A stretch of DNA of 64,000 nucleotides, from NCBI GenBank assembly GCA_947500525.1, contig CANMSH010000002.1, positions 709,818-773,817 of the forward strand. The letters run 5' to 3'. The translations under genes were made by a program, and so were the position numbers. A model generated the notes under the pieces. It made no database searches. It saw only the letters and a program-made list of their open reading frames with translations, and was not told the origin of the DNA. The DNA comes from an uncultured Flavobacteriaceae bacterium (GTDB taxonomy: Bacteria; Bacteroidota; Bacteroidia; Flavobacteriales; Flavobacteriaceae). This document shows positions 43,238 to 51,544 of this stretch, in pieces (position 1 is the stretch's first letter; each line of letters starts with the position of its first letter).

Positions 43238-45031
43238 TTACTTAGCCTCTAACCACGCCGTTCTTTTTTTCTCAATTCTCTTTTTCACCTTTTCTTGAAG
43301 GGTTGTGGAATAAGAAGGATTGGGATCAAAAGTTAACTGCGTTTCTTTTTGTTGGTCGAAACGTTTAAAGACAACAGTGACTGTTTGATTGGGTTTGAAT
43401 TGCGCTAGAAAATCTAATGGTTTTGTTTCTGGGGTGATGGCAATACCATGTATCGATATCAATTGATCTCCGTTTTCTAGTCCACCTTTATAGGCAGCAC
43501 TTCCTTTAAATGGATTTGATACGAGTTTAAAATCACCGTTCAAGCGAACACCTAAACTAGCCTCCGCTAACTTGGCTTGCTCAAATGTCACACCTACACT
43601 TTCAAATAACGTTTTATAATCAGGCATCTGACTATCAAAAATGTATTTCTTAAAAAAATTGGTGCTGAATGCTGCACCGGCATAACTACTCAATGCATCT
43701 TGTAGATCTCGAATCGTATAAGGTATTTCTGGCTTCCCGTAGGTCTGCCATACTTGCTTCATAAAAGCATCGAGATTCTTACTGCCTTCTAAATTCCGTA
43801 AAGACAAATCTAAGGCCAAGCCCAATACAGATCCATAGGTGTAATAAGAGATAAAAGTGTTCTCTCTATTCACAGGATCTACTGAGCGCGCAGCATCAAC
43901 AAAAGGAGCTTGATAACTCATTTCTATCGGATTAAAATAACCTCTTGCTGGAGAATTCCACACATAATTGAGTCCGCCTGCCAAACGCTTTATATAATCT
44001 TCTTGCGATAACAAACCTGCTCTACATAATAGTAAACTAGTGTAATAACTAGTAAAACCCTCCGCAAACCATAATTCACCAGACATATTCGTCTCGGTAT
44101 AATCAAAAGGTTCTAAAGTCTTTGGGCGAATACGTTCAACATTCCATGCATGGAAGAATTCATGAGATACTGTGCCCATATTACGTTGCATGCCTCCATT
44201 CGCTAAACTTCGCGTACTTGTTAAAATCGTAGAATTACGATGTTCCATACCATCTCCTGAAGCATTCGGAATATAGCATGCTAAAAAAGTATATTCGCCG
44301 TAATCAAAATTAGGCAGTTCACCATAAACAGCCTTTTGTTGTAAGACTACTTTTTTAACACCTTCATAATATGTGTCTAATTCCTCATCTGTACCATTAT
44401 GATGCAACACAAATTTGACCGTTTGTTCTTTATCTTTATCAGCAACTTTAAAACTTCTTACTGAATGATTGCTAATTTCTGTAGGCGAATCCATAAAGTA
44501 ATGTAAATCTGGTGCAAAAAAAGTGTTCTCAGAAATTTTCCTTAGCTGTGTAGCCACTTTCCATTGTAGATCTTTACGCACGTTAAAAGCGACACTAATA
44601 GGTCGTTTATCGTACGCTGGTGCATACATAAAAGTTGCTGGTATATTGAGATGTGCATGAGTTTCGTCAATTTGCGAATAGGTACCTCCTCCTCTATTTG
44701 CAAACAACGTATAACTCACTTTTACTGTACCATCATGTCCTGAAACATTCCATTGATATGGATTTGGTCGAGTTATGGCTAAACTATTTCCTTTACTATC
44801 TAATGCTTTCACATTATAAACATTCTTAGCGAATTCGTGCAAGGCGTAACGTCCGGGAGAAGTTCTACTCATACGAAGTTCTAATACCTTATTCTCTAAA
44901 TTGGTAAAATTGGCTGTGATTTCTGCTTCGTGATGTACAGCATTTTCAAAAGATATCGTATAAAGATTTTTTGTTTGACCAAGGGATGTAATAGTAACGA
45001 ATACTAAAAGTATTGATAGGGTATGTTTCAT
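43238..45031 (-). CDS. M61 family metallopeptidase with PDZ domain
   Basis: 597 residues. Signal peptide ending TSLGQ; N-terminal beta domain (about 25-200); zinc motif SHEFFHAWN (H290, E291, H294) with the third ligand E324 in WFAEGFTSYY; C-terminal PDZ domain (about 490-575; GSAAYKGGLENGDQLISIHG). Glycyl-aminopeptidase family, acting on peptides in the periplasm. Confidence 0.93.
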   Translation of the reverse strand: MKHTLSILLVFVTITSLGQTKNLYTISFENAVHHEAEITANFTNLENKVLELRMSRTSPGRYALHEFAKNVYNVKALDSKGNSLAITRPNPYQWNVSGHDGTVKVSYTLFANRGGGTYSQIDETHAHLNIPATFMYAPAYDKRPISVAFNVRKDLQWKVATQLRKISENTFFAPDLHYFMDSPTEISNHSVRSFKVADKDKEQTVKFVLHHNGTDEELDTYYEGVKKVVLQQKAVYGELPNFDYGEYTFLACYIPNASGDGMEHRNSTILTSTRSLANGGMQRNMGTVSHEFFHAWNVERIRPKTLEPFDYTETNMSGELWFAEGFTSYYTSLLLCRAGLLSQEDYIKRLAGGLNYVWNSPARGYFNPIEMSYQAPFVDAARSVDPVNRENTFISYYTYGSVLGLALDLSLRNLEGSKNLDAFMKQVWQTYGKPEIPYTIRDLQDALSSYAGAAFSTNFFKKYIFDSQMPDYKTLFESVGVTFEQAKLAEASLGVRLNGDFKLVSNPFKGSAAYKGGLENGDQLISIHGIAITPETKPLDFLAQFKPNQTVTVVFKRFDQQKETQLTFDPNPSYSTTLQEKVKKRIEKKRTAWLEAK

Positions 45032-45096
45032 GTAATACGTTTATTAGTTTGTTTGTTTTCTAATTTTCAATAATGAAAGAAAGAAGTATAAATAGA

Positions 45097-45124
45097 AGCT
45101 TTCTCTTTAAAAAGAGTTAAAGCT
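45097..45124 (-). terminator. Hairpin after the GMC small subunit gene
   Basis: AGCTTT / AAAGCT (45097-45102 with 45119-45124) plus CTCTT / AAGAG inside it, separated by a TT bulge, loop TAAA. The T-run on the minus strand is weak. Confidence 0.45.
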
Positions 45125-45158
45125 AATTATCCATCAAATAAGGCAAAATCAGTACATA

Positions 45159-45872
45159 TTAAGATATCAAATTCCCTTCATCATCCCATTTGGCTATGTC
45201 ACCACGCTTACTTTGATCTACGCATTTAGATAACCATACTGGGTCATAAGAAAGTCCATGTTTATCCAGTATATCTTGCGGAACACCATCCCAAACATTC
45301 GGTGTATTACCGACATAACCTAAGGCTTCTATTCCAATTTTTGAAGTGTAATAGCCGGTTAATGTTAAATTTCGCATTCTTGTAAAAAACTTCTCTCCTT
45401 GCTTGAATTCAGAAGGTTCATCTTTCTTCGTTGGGTACGCAATTTTATCACAAACAGCAAGCTGTTCAGTATTTGTACAGTTTACAAATTCTTTACCATA
45501 TGTCTTGTTCGTGTAATTATCTAACCACATAAGACCACCTCTTAATGGCGTTTGATGATCGGGTAAATCTTTGACAATAAATTCGATAAAATCTTGCACA
45601 CCCGCATCTGTTGCAGAACCATGGGTATCATTCGATGGCAATATAATATCGCACAAAACTGCGATTGTCGATAATTCATGCTTATTTAAGAATTCTTCCG
45701 CAAAAATTTCTTCGTCATGTTCTATTTCCTCGGGTGTTCTACCATACAATCCGGTAACCGAATTTGAAATGGCTTCAGATTCTTTCACATCTTTTGGAGC
45801 ACAACCATGCAATGCCAATCCGGTGGCAACCGAACCTAATAATAATGATTTAATAGTATCTCTTCTATTCAT
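45159..45872 (-). CDS. Gluconate 2-dehydrogenase subunit 3-like protein (GMC partner)
   Basis: 237 residues from the ATG at 45872; the frame is open 31 codons further up, but this start gives a signal with twin arginines (MNRRDTIKSLLLGSVATGLAL then HGC). The body (ELSTIAVLCDIILPSNDTHG...VQDFIEFIVKD) is the gluconate 2-dehydrogenase subunit 3 family. Such subunits carry a Tat signal that exports the signal-less catalytic subunit in complex. It is 20 nt downstream of the GMC gene, so the pair forms a periplasmic dehydrogenase. A possible lipobox (LHGC) would anchor it. Confidence 0.88.
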   Translation of the reverse strand: MNRRDTIKSLLLGSVATGLALHGCAPKDVKESEAISNSVTGLYGRTPEEIEHDEEIFAEEFLNKHELSTIAVLCDIILPSNDTHGSATDAGVQDFIEFIVKDLPDHQTPLRGGLMWLDNYTNKTYGKEFVNCTNTEQLAVCDKIAYPTKKDEPSEFKQGEKFFTRMRNLTLTGYYTSKIGIEALGYVGNTPNVWDGVPQDILDKHGLSYDPVWLSKCVDQSKRGDIAKWDDEGNLIS

Positions 45873-45892
45873 TTTTTGAAATTTATTGGCTA

Positions 45893-47611
45893 TTAAATAT
45901 TTCGTTTTTTTAATTGATCTACAATATAATCTGATGTTCTCCAGGACAACGCTAAAATCGTCCATGTTGGATTCTTATCTGCTTGAGATACAAAAGGACC
46001 GCCGTCTACTATGAACACATTATCTGCATCATGTAGTTGCTGGTGACTGTTACATACCGATGTCTTCGGATCATCTCCCATACGGGTTGTACCAACTTCG
46101 TGAATAATACGTCCTGGTGCTAACAAACCATACTCTTGGTCTTTGCCCGGTGTATCTCCCAACATTTGAGCTCCCATTCCATCAAAAATATTCTTGAATG
46201 TTTGTTGCATATGCTTTGTTTGCTGTACTTCATGATCAGACCACGTATAATTAAATCGTAACACAGGAATTCCCCATTCATCAACAACATCTGGATCTAT
46301 TTCGCAATAATTATCTTCGCGAGCAATACATTCGCCACGACCAGAAACACCCACAAAAGCACCATAGAATTTCTTCACTTCATCTCGTAACTTATTGCCA
46401 TAACCACCAACTTTACCTCCAATAAATTCGTTCATAAAGTTCACATTAAAACCAAAGCCATACGAAGGCATTCCCATTCCTCCCCAAACTTCTAAATGGT
46501 ACCCTCTGGGGAAATTTAGTTTACTATGATCTCCCCACCATGGTGAGTATACATGTAAACCACCAACTCCATCTTCGTTGTATACTTTTCTATTCATAAG
46601 CTCAGGTACGAAAGCCATGCGACTAGTTCCAGTAGAATCATGTAAATATTTCCCTACCACACCACTACTATTTCCTAAACCGTCTGGATGCGCTTTGCTC
46701 TTAGAGTTTAATAAGATTCTTGCTGAACTACAGGCTGAAGCTGCCAACACAACTACTTTGGCATTGAGTTGATATTCTTTTCTATCTTTTTTATTAATAT
46801 AAACTACACCCGTGGCTTTTCCTGAATCATCTGTCAACACTTCTCTTACCATTGCTTCGGTAAATAATGTTATTTGTCCACCCGCTTTTTGCGCCGGAAA
46901 AATAAGACATGTTCCCGAAGAAAAATCGGCATGCACGCTACATCCTCTATTACATTGACTGCAATAGAAGCATACACCTCTATCTTCATTAATGGGTTTT
47001 GTGAGAATTGATAAACGTGAAGGAATGACAGGTATATTTGCTTTTTTTGCACCTTTTATATAATATAACTCATGTAAACGTGGTTTCGGAGCTGGTAAAA
47101 AGAATCCATCTGGTTCATTCTCTATACCTTCTTTACTACCAAAAACGCCAATTAATTTATCTACTTTGTCATAATAAGGTTTGACATCATCATATGAAAT
47201 AGGCCAATCTTCTCCAAGGCCATCAACACTTTTATGTTTGAAGTCTCTAGGACCAAAACGTAATGAAATACGCCCCCAGTGATTGGTTCTACCTCCTAAC
47301 ATACGTGAACGAAACCAATCGAAGCGTGTCCCTACTTTTCTCGTATAAGGTTCTCCTTCTATCTCCCAACCTCCATATGCCGCATCAAACTCACCAAAAT
47401 CTCTCGTAGTACTCGCACCTCTCCTTGGAGATTCCCAAGGCCATTTTAACTGCGTTCGTTGCTTTTCATCAGCGGGATCAAAAAAAGGGCCCGCTTCTAC
47501 AACGGCCACATTTAGTCCTGCTTCTGATAATATTTTTGTTGCCATTCCACCACCAGCACCAGAGCCCACGATTATCGCATCAAAAACTTCAGGAGATTCT
47601 TTTATTTGCAT
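45893..47611 (-). CDS. GMC family FAD-dependent oxidoreductase
   Basis: 572 residues, no signal peptide. FAD motif VGSGAGGGMA at 15-24 with the acidic VVEAGP strand end, the substrate part in the middle, and the C-terminal block HEVGTTRMGDD, then VDGGPFVSQADKNPT, typical of gluconate/sorbosone-type dehydrogenases. A CysX2-3Cys cluster (CFYCSQCNRGC, near 215-225) suggests a bound Fe-S or disulfide site. Oxidises a sugar or alcohol in the periplasm with its partner subunit; the substrate is unknown. Confidence 0.92.
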   Translation of the reverse strand: MQIKESPEVFDAIIVGSGAGGGMATKILSEAGLNVAVVEAGPFFDPADEKQRTQLKWPWESPRRGASTTRDFGEFDAAYGGWEIEGEPYTRKVGTRFDWFRSRMLGGRTNHWGRISLRFGPRDFKHKSVDGLGEDWPISYDDVKPYYDKVDKLIGVFGSKEGIENEPDGFFLPAPKPRLHELYYIKGAKKANIPVIPSRLSILTKPINEDRGVCFYCSQCNRGCSVHADFSSGTCLIFPAQKAGGQITLFTEAMVREVLTDDSGKATGVVYINKKDRKEYQLNAKVVVLAASACSSARILLNSKSKAHPDGLGNSSGVVGKYLHDSTGTSRMAFVPELMNRKVYNEDGVGGLHVYSPWWGDHSKLNFPRGYHLEVWGGMGMPSYGFGFNVNFMNEFIGGKVGGYGNKLRDEVKKFYGAFVGVSGRGECIAREDNYCEIDPDVVDEWGIPVLRFNYTWSDHEVQQTKHMQQTFKNIFDGMGAQMLGDTPGKDQEYGLLAPGRIIHEVGTTRMGDDPKTSVCNSHQQLHDADNVFIVDGGPFVSQADKNPTWTILALSWRTSDYIVDQLKKRNI

Positions 47612-47701
47612 ATCTTAAGATTGAGTATTTGTTTTCATCCAAATATAGTAAAATATTTTGCTAATAAATGGTATCTTGACCCCACCAAAAAGAGCTATTT
47701 T

Positions 47702-48877
47702 ATGAACTATATTTTATTTGACGGACCTGTTAGAAATAGTCTACTACCTTTTACATATACTAGGCCTGTTGCAGATATTAGAATCGGAATTCTTACCATA
47801 CGAGAAAAATGGGAAAAATACTTAGGGTATACCACAACCACGCTGACCGAAGACTATCTAGAGGAAAAATATCCTATGGTAGAACTGGCAGAAAACATCA
47901 TGATTAGTGCTTCTTTTTTACCTACAGCAGAATTGGTAAATCAGGTAATGAATCTAGAAAAGAATCAAGCGATTTTTAAGAATGATGAAATTGTTGCATT
48001 TTTTACAACAGATGCTCAAGAAGAAGTAAATTTTGATTCGTATCATATTATACCGCTTGAAAGTGAGGTGTTACAAGTGAGAAATACATGGGATATCTTC
48101 TCTCTAAATGATAAAGCCATTGAGGCCGATTTCGAATTGTTAACTAAAGGAAGAACATCACAACCTATTCCTAACACCGTTAATTGTATTCATGAGGAAC
48201 GTATTTTTTTCGAAGAAGGTGTTGACATTTCATTTGCTACGCTAAATGCAAGTTCAGGGCCTATATACATTGATAAAAATGCGATAATTATGGAAGGTTC
48301 TTTAGTAAGAGGTCCTTTTTGTTTAGGAGAAAATTCAGTTCTCAAAATGGGTGCTAAAGTATATGGCGCTACGACTATTGGTCCTATGAGTAAAGTTGGT
48401 GGTGAGGTGAATAATTCTGTAATTTTCGGCTATTCTGGAAAAGCTCATGAAGGTTATTTGGGAAATTCGGTTTTAGGAGAGTGGTGTAATCTAGGAGCCG
48501 ACACCAATAATTCAAATTTAAAGAATAATTATGCCGAAGTAAAATTGTGGAGTTATGAAACCAATAATTTTGCTAAAACCGGTCTGCAATTTTGCGGACT
48601 CATGATGGGCGATCATTCTAAATGTGGTATTAACACCATGTTTAACACCGGCACTGTTGTAGGGGTAAGTGCAAATATTTTTGGAGGTAATTTCCCTAGA
48701 AACTTTATTCCTTCTTTTGCTTGGGGCGGTTCTGCAGGCTTCTCGGTTTACAAAATGAATAAAGTAAATGAAGTTGTGAAAGCAGTTCTCAAAAGGAAAC
48801 ACCTTGAATATACTGATCAAGAACAAAAAATATTAGAACATGTCTTTGAACTAACAGAGACTTACAGAAATTTCTAA
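47702..48877 (+). CDS. GlmU-like putative sugar nucleotidyltransferase
   Basis: 391 residues from the ATG at 47702. N-terminal half (about 1-165) resembles the uncharacterised GlmU-family transferase domain (ILFDGPVRNSLLPFTYTRP...); the C-half is a left-handed beta helix (INKNAIIMEGSLVRGPFC-like hexapeptide repeats; GALRLGANTWVGA-like pattern, GEWCNLGADTNNSNLKNNY). The Flavobacteriaceae call this a GlmU family protein; N-acetylglucosamine-1-P uridylyltransferase activity is not shown and the classical GGxGTRMxS loop is absent. Convergent with the first repeat-protein gene. Confidence 0.85.
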   Translation: MNYILFDGPVRNSLLPFTYTRPVADIRIGILTIREKWEKYLGYTTTTLTEDYLEEKYPMVELAENIMISASFLPTAELVNQVMNLEKNQAIFKNDEIVAFFTTDAQEEVNFDSYHIIPLESEVLQVRNTWDIFSLNDKAIEADFELLTKGRTSQPIPNTVNCIHEERIFFEEGVDISFATLNASSGPIYIDKNAIIMEGSLVRGPFCLGENSVLKMGAKVYGATTIGPMSKVGGEVNNSVIFGYSGKAHEGYLGNSVLGEWCNLGADTNNSNLKNNYAEVKLWSYETNNFAKTGLQFCGLMMGDHSKCGINTMFNTGTVVGVSANIFGGNFPRNFIPSFAWGGSAGFSVYKMNKVNEVVKAVLKRKHLEYTDQEQKILEHVFELTETYRNF

Positions 48878-48879
48878 CA

Positions 48880-48915
48880 AAAAAAGGGCTGTCTAGATAG
48901 ACAACCCTTTTTTCC
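48880..48915. terminator. Bidirectional terminator
   Basis: AAAAGGG-C-TGTCTA / TAGACA-A-CCCTTTT with one internal mismatch, flanked by A- and T-runs, between the GlmU-like gene and the convergent repeat-protein gene. Confidence 0.8.
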
Positions 48916-48927
48916 TTTTAAATCACA

Positions 48928-49623
48928 TTAAATGGAAGGAAATGTGATACAATTCAAATAATATATATTGCTTACAGCTACACTTGGTTCTTTCAAATCA
49001 AAGTCTTTTGGTAAATATGCCAAGGTATCAAATTCGAAGGGCTCATCTTCTTCTTCAATATTAATTTCTTCGATACTCGCATAAAGCGAATCATCTGATG
49101 AAAAGCCTATTGGTAAATATGCCGACGTATCGAAATCAAACGCTTCATCTTCTTCTGTACTTACCACTTCATACAAGGCATCTAAATGTATAGCGGCATT
49201 AAATCCTACTGGTAAATATGCTGTCGTATCAAATGTAAATTCCTCATCCTCTTCAACTGCAGCAAGATCAAAACTAGTATCATAAGATATCGTCGCGTTA
49301 AAGCCAATTGGTAAGTATGACAATCTATCAAAATCGAAAGCTTCATCAGCTTCTTCATTGGCCAGGTCGAATACATCGAATAATCCCGCGAAAGCATTAA
49401 AATTAGTAGGTAAATAATCGCTGATGTTAAAATCAAATGCTTCATCTTCTTCTTCGACTGATATCTCTTCGATATTCGCGTCAAACAAAATACTCGATAC
49501 AAAACTTGTTGCTTTTATGAACATATTTTGACCTGCGTTAACATCTTTGATTTGGTAATCTATCGTTTGTGCCGAAGTACTGAAACCGATCAATAAACAA
49601 AGGCTGTAGAATAAGTTTTTCAT
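48928..49623 (-). CDS. Secreted acidic repeat protein (EEDEAFDFDT-YLPxGF), 5 units
   Basis: 231 residues. Signal peptide ending STSAQ. After about 35 residues come five units of 33-36 residues, each with the core (E)EEDEAFDFDT..YLPxGF: near 59, 93, 127, 160 and 194. The units alternate a very acidic stretch with an aromatic F.F and YLP.GF. No known domain, no Cys, no T9SS tail. First of three such genes on this strand; its own upstream DNA differs from that of the other two. Function unknown. Confidence 0.75.
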   Translation of the reverse strand: MKNLFYSLCLLIGFSTSAQTIDYQIKDVNAGQNMFIKATSFVSSILFDANIEEISVEEEDEAFDFNISDYLPTNFNAFAGLFDVFDLANEEADEAFDFDRLSYLPIGFNATISYDTSFDLAAVEEDEEFTFDTTAYLPVGFNAAIHLDALYEVVSTEEDEAFDFDTSAYLPIGFSSDDSLYASIEEINIEEEDEPFEFDTLAYLPKDFDLKEPSVAVSNIYYLNCITFPSI

Positions 49624-49774
49624 TTTTGGTATGCTTTTTGAATCTATTAGTTTATATAAGTTGTTTTCTCTTTCTTATAGAACGCTTTTGGTGTGCGATC
49701 GTTACAGTATTTTTAGTTTGTTGGGAATACTTTAACAGTTGTTTGAGTCTTTCGTTAAAATTGTGTGAACGTAG

Positions 49775-49809
49775 ATTAAAAGAACACCCTTAGTTAGACC
49801 AAGGGTGTA
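49775..49809 (-). terminator. Terminator of the second repeat-protein gene
   Basis: ACACCCTT (49785-49792) / AAGGGTGT (49802-49809), loop of 9, followed on the minus strand by CTTTTAAT. Confidence 0.72.
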
Positions 49810-49817
49810 TTTTGGCT

Positions 49818-50273
49818 CTAGATCTCTGTCTTTACCATGGTTGTTTCTGTGGCGTTGAATCCTTTTGGTAAATACATGTTAGTATCAAAATCAAAGACCT
49901 CGTCTTCATCCTCTACTACAATTTCTTGGATTGAATTTAATACAGATGCAGGTATATCAAATCCTACAGGTAAATAATCTTTTGTATCAAATTCAAAGAT
50001 TGCATCCTCTTCTTCTAAGATTACTTCATATGCTAAGCCATATTTCTCTTCGAAAGATATGTATGCATCAAATCCAATTGGCAAATAAGATTTCGTATCA
50101 AAGTCGAATGCTTCATCTGCCTCTTCTACTAGATTATATTCTATTGTTGGTAATTCAATTTCTTTTTTTACAAGCGTATCGTTAATGCTATTCAAATTGT
50201 TCGCTGGTAATTGAGCCGCTGTAGCAGTCATTAAACTTATGACTAATAAAACTGGGAATAATAAATTTTTCAT
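49818..50273 (-). CDS. Secreted acidic repeat protein, 3 units
   Basis: 151 residues, signal peptide MKNLLFPVLLVISLMTATAA. Three units with the core EEADEAFDFDT..YLPIGF, EEDAIFEFDT..YLPVGF and DEDEVFDFDT..YLPKGF near residues 50, 88 and 122. It is closely similar along its length to the next gene up (same signal, same spacer QLP..., same FEEKYGL). Its promoter region holds a 62-bp block also found before that gene. A recent tandem duplicate; function unknown. Confidence 0.78.
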   Translation of the reverse strand: MKNLLFPVLLVISLMTATAAQLPANNLNSINDTLVKKEIELPTIEYNLVEEADEAFDFDTKSYLPIGFDAYISFEEKYGLAYEVILEEEDAIFEFDTKDYLPVGFDIPASVLNSIQEIVVEDEDEVFDFDTNMYLPKGFNATETTMVKTEI

Positions 50274-50317
50274 TGTGTTGAGATTTTAGTTGTTTTCGAT
50301 GTTTTAGTTTTTCTTAA

Positions 50318-50379
50318 GGTACTATGTTAAACAAAGTACTTTATAGTAAGACGACAGTTCTTTTTATTTGTTACATTTT
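50318..50379 (-). repeat. Duplicated upstream block, copy 1
   Basis: 62-bp block nearly identical to 51233-51294 (differences such as T/C at two sites). It contains GTACT...AGTAC, a short inverted repeat, in the leader or promoter of the repeat-protein gene. The distance between copies (915 bp) matches that between the two genes. Confidence 0.9.
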
Positions 50380-50574
50380 AATTTAAAAAAAAGTAAAATT
50401 ATTTTTAAAAGCTTCTGCATCCCTTATGTTTATTGATGGTACAAATATTTAAAAAGATAAGCCTATTTAGAAATAATAAGAACCCAAGTGTCATTTTATT
50501 AGGATAAACTGTTGAAAGAATGTTCTCACTTCGCAAATTACAGTAGATAATAGACATCATTTAGGGATATAAAA

Positions 50575-50597
50575 AAAGAGCAGTAAAACTGCTCTTT
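50575..50597 (-). terminator. GAGCAGT hairpin terminator, copy 1
   Basis: AAAGAGCAGT (50575-50584) / ACTGCTCTTT (50588-50597), loop AAA, with A-run on the left (T-run on the minus strand). It lies about 140 nt downstream of the third repeat gene, past the structured region. The core hairpin recurs at 51500-51518. Confidence 0.78.
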
Positions 50598-50605
50598 ATA
50601 AAACA

Positions 50606-50698
50606 TGTACGCTATTTAGTTAAATTGAATCTACATTTATAACATCGTGATTTTAATATTCAACTCTTATATCTATTTTTAAAAGTAAATAGCGTACA
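50606..50698 (-). other. Long-range inverted repeat in the 3' region of a repeat-protein gene
   Basis: TGTACGCTATTTA (50606-50618) is the exact reverse complement of TAAATAGCGTACA (50686-50698): a perfect 13-bp stem enclosing 67 nt, within which TTGAAT/ATTCAA can also pair. It is transcribed on the minus strand between the gene end (50739) and its terminator, so it can fold as a stable 3' RNA element. Confidence 0.55.
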
Positions 50699-50738
50699 CC
50701 TACAATCTGTCAACTAATCACTTAATTCAACTTAATTA

Positions 50739-51197
50739 TTACATTTCAACACTCTTCACCTTCTTCTTAGTTGCATCAAAACCTTTTGGTAAGTATTTTT
50801 TAGTATTGAAATCAAATGCTTCATCTTCTTCTTCTATATTGATTTCTATAATTCCTTCTAATACTGATTTTTTTAAGCCAAACCCTACAGGTAAGTACTC
50901 TTTAGTATCAAATTCAAAAGGAGCATCCTCTTCTTCAATAACTGTTTCATATATCAATCCGTATTTTTCTTCAAAAGATACATAAGGATCAAATCCTATT
51001 GGTAAATAAGCCGACGTATCAAAATCAAATGCTTCATCTTCTTCCTCGGTTACTAATGTAAACTCTAAAGTGATTGGTTTTAGTTCCTTTTTAATAATAG
51101 TATCGTTTATACTATGTAAAATAGTTGTTGGTAATTGAGCTGCTGTAGCTGTCATTAAACTTATGACTAACAAACATGGGAATAATAATTTTTTCAT
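50739..51197 (-). CDS. Secreted acidic repeat protein, 3 units (tandem duplicate)
   Basis: 152 residues, signal peptide MKKLLFPCLLVISLMTATAA. Units EEEDEAFDFDT..YLPIGF, EEEDAPFEFDT..YLPVGF and EEEDEAFDFNT..YLPKGF. About as similar to the 49818-50273 product as expected for a recent duplicate, with the same FEEKYGL linker. Basic C-terminal tail (KKKVKSV). It probably ends at the GAGCAGT hairpin at 50575. Function unknown. Confidence 0.78.
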   Translation of the reverse strand: MKKLLFPCLLVISLMTATAAQLPTTILHSINDTIIKKELKPITLEFTLVTEEEDEAFDFDTSAYLPIGFDPYVSFEEKYGLIYETVIEEEDAPFEFDTKEYLPVGFGLKKSVLEGIIEINIEEEDEAFDFNTKKYLPKGFDATKKKVKSVEM

Positions 51198-51232
51198 TGT
51201 GTTAAGTTTTTTTAGTTGTTTTATTTTTATAT

Positions 51233-51294
51233 GGTACTATGTTAAACAAAGTACTTTACAGTAAGACGATAGTTCTTTTTATTTGTTACATTTT
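51233..51294 (-). repeat. Duplicated upstream block, copy 2
   Basis: Partner of 50318-50379; includes GGTACTATGTTAAACAAAGT and ends in ATTTGTTACATTTT. Same position relative to its gene (36 nt before the start), so promoter or leader conservation is likely. Confidence 0.9.
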
Positions 51295-51499
51295 CTTAGG
51301 AAATTAATTTTTAGTTTCTAAAAAAAGCTTCTGTAACCTTCATCTTTATTGACATGACAAATATTTATAAAATTTAAATTAGAAAATAAATAATACTAAC
51401 TCAACTGTTATTTTTTCCCGCTAAACTGTATAAAAACGTTTCTAAAGTCATTCTAAATTGATATTTAAAACACAACTAAAAACTATTGAAACAAAAAAA

Positions 51500-51518
51500 A
51501 GAGCAGTAAAACTGCTCT
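51500..51518 (-). terminator. GAGCAGT hairpin terminator, copy 2
   Basis: AGAGCAGT / ACTGCTCT, loop AAA, A-run on the left: it ends the DUF2807 gene transcript. Same core sequence as 50578-50594. Confidence 0.8.
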
Positions 51519-51544
51519 AATTAAAATGGATATAGGATTGTTTT

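Larger units (their letters stand above)
50380..50738. other. Gene-free DNA between the duplicated repeat-protein genes
   Basis: 359 bp without an ORF: AT-rich promoter-like DNA with a AAATATTTG motif conserved in the partner copy, then a terminator hairpin at 50575-50597 and a 93-nt long-range inverted repeat at 50606-50698, described separately. Confidence 0.6.
51198..51544. other. Intergenic region before the duplicated gene
   Basis: 347 bp without an ORF. Holds the second copy of the 62-bp block (51233-51294), a conserved AAATATTTGTCAT segment (minus strand, near 51357-51365) that may be the promoter, and the terminator of the DUF2807 gene (51500-51518). Confidence 0.6.

Noticed and set aside
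47606..47701. N-terminal extension of the GlmU-like gene
   Set aside because: Overlaps the start of the divergent GMC gene; the ATG at 47702 begins the conserved MNYILFDGP.
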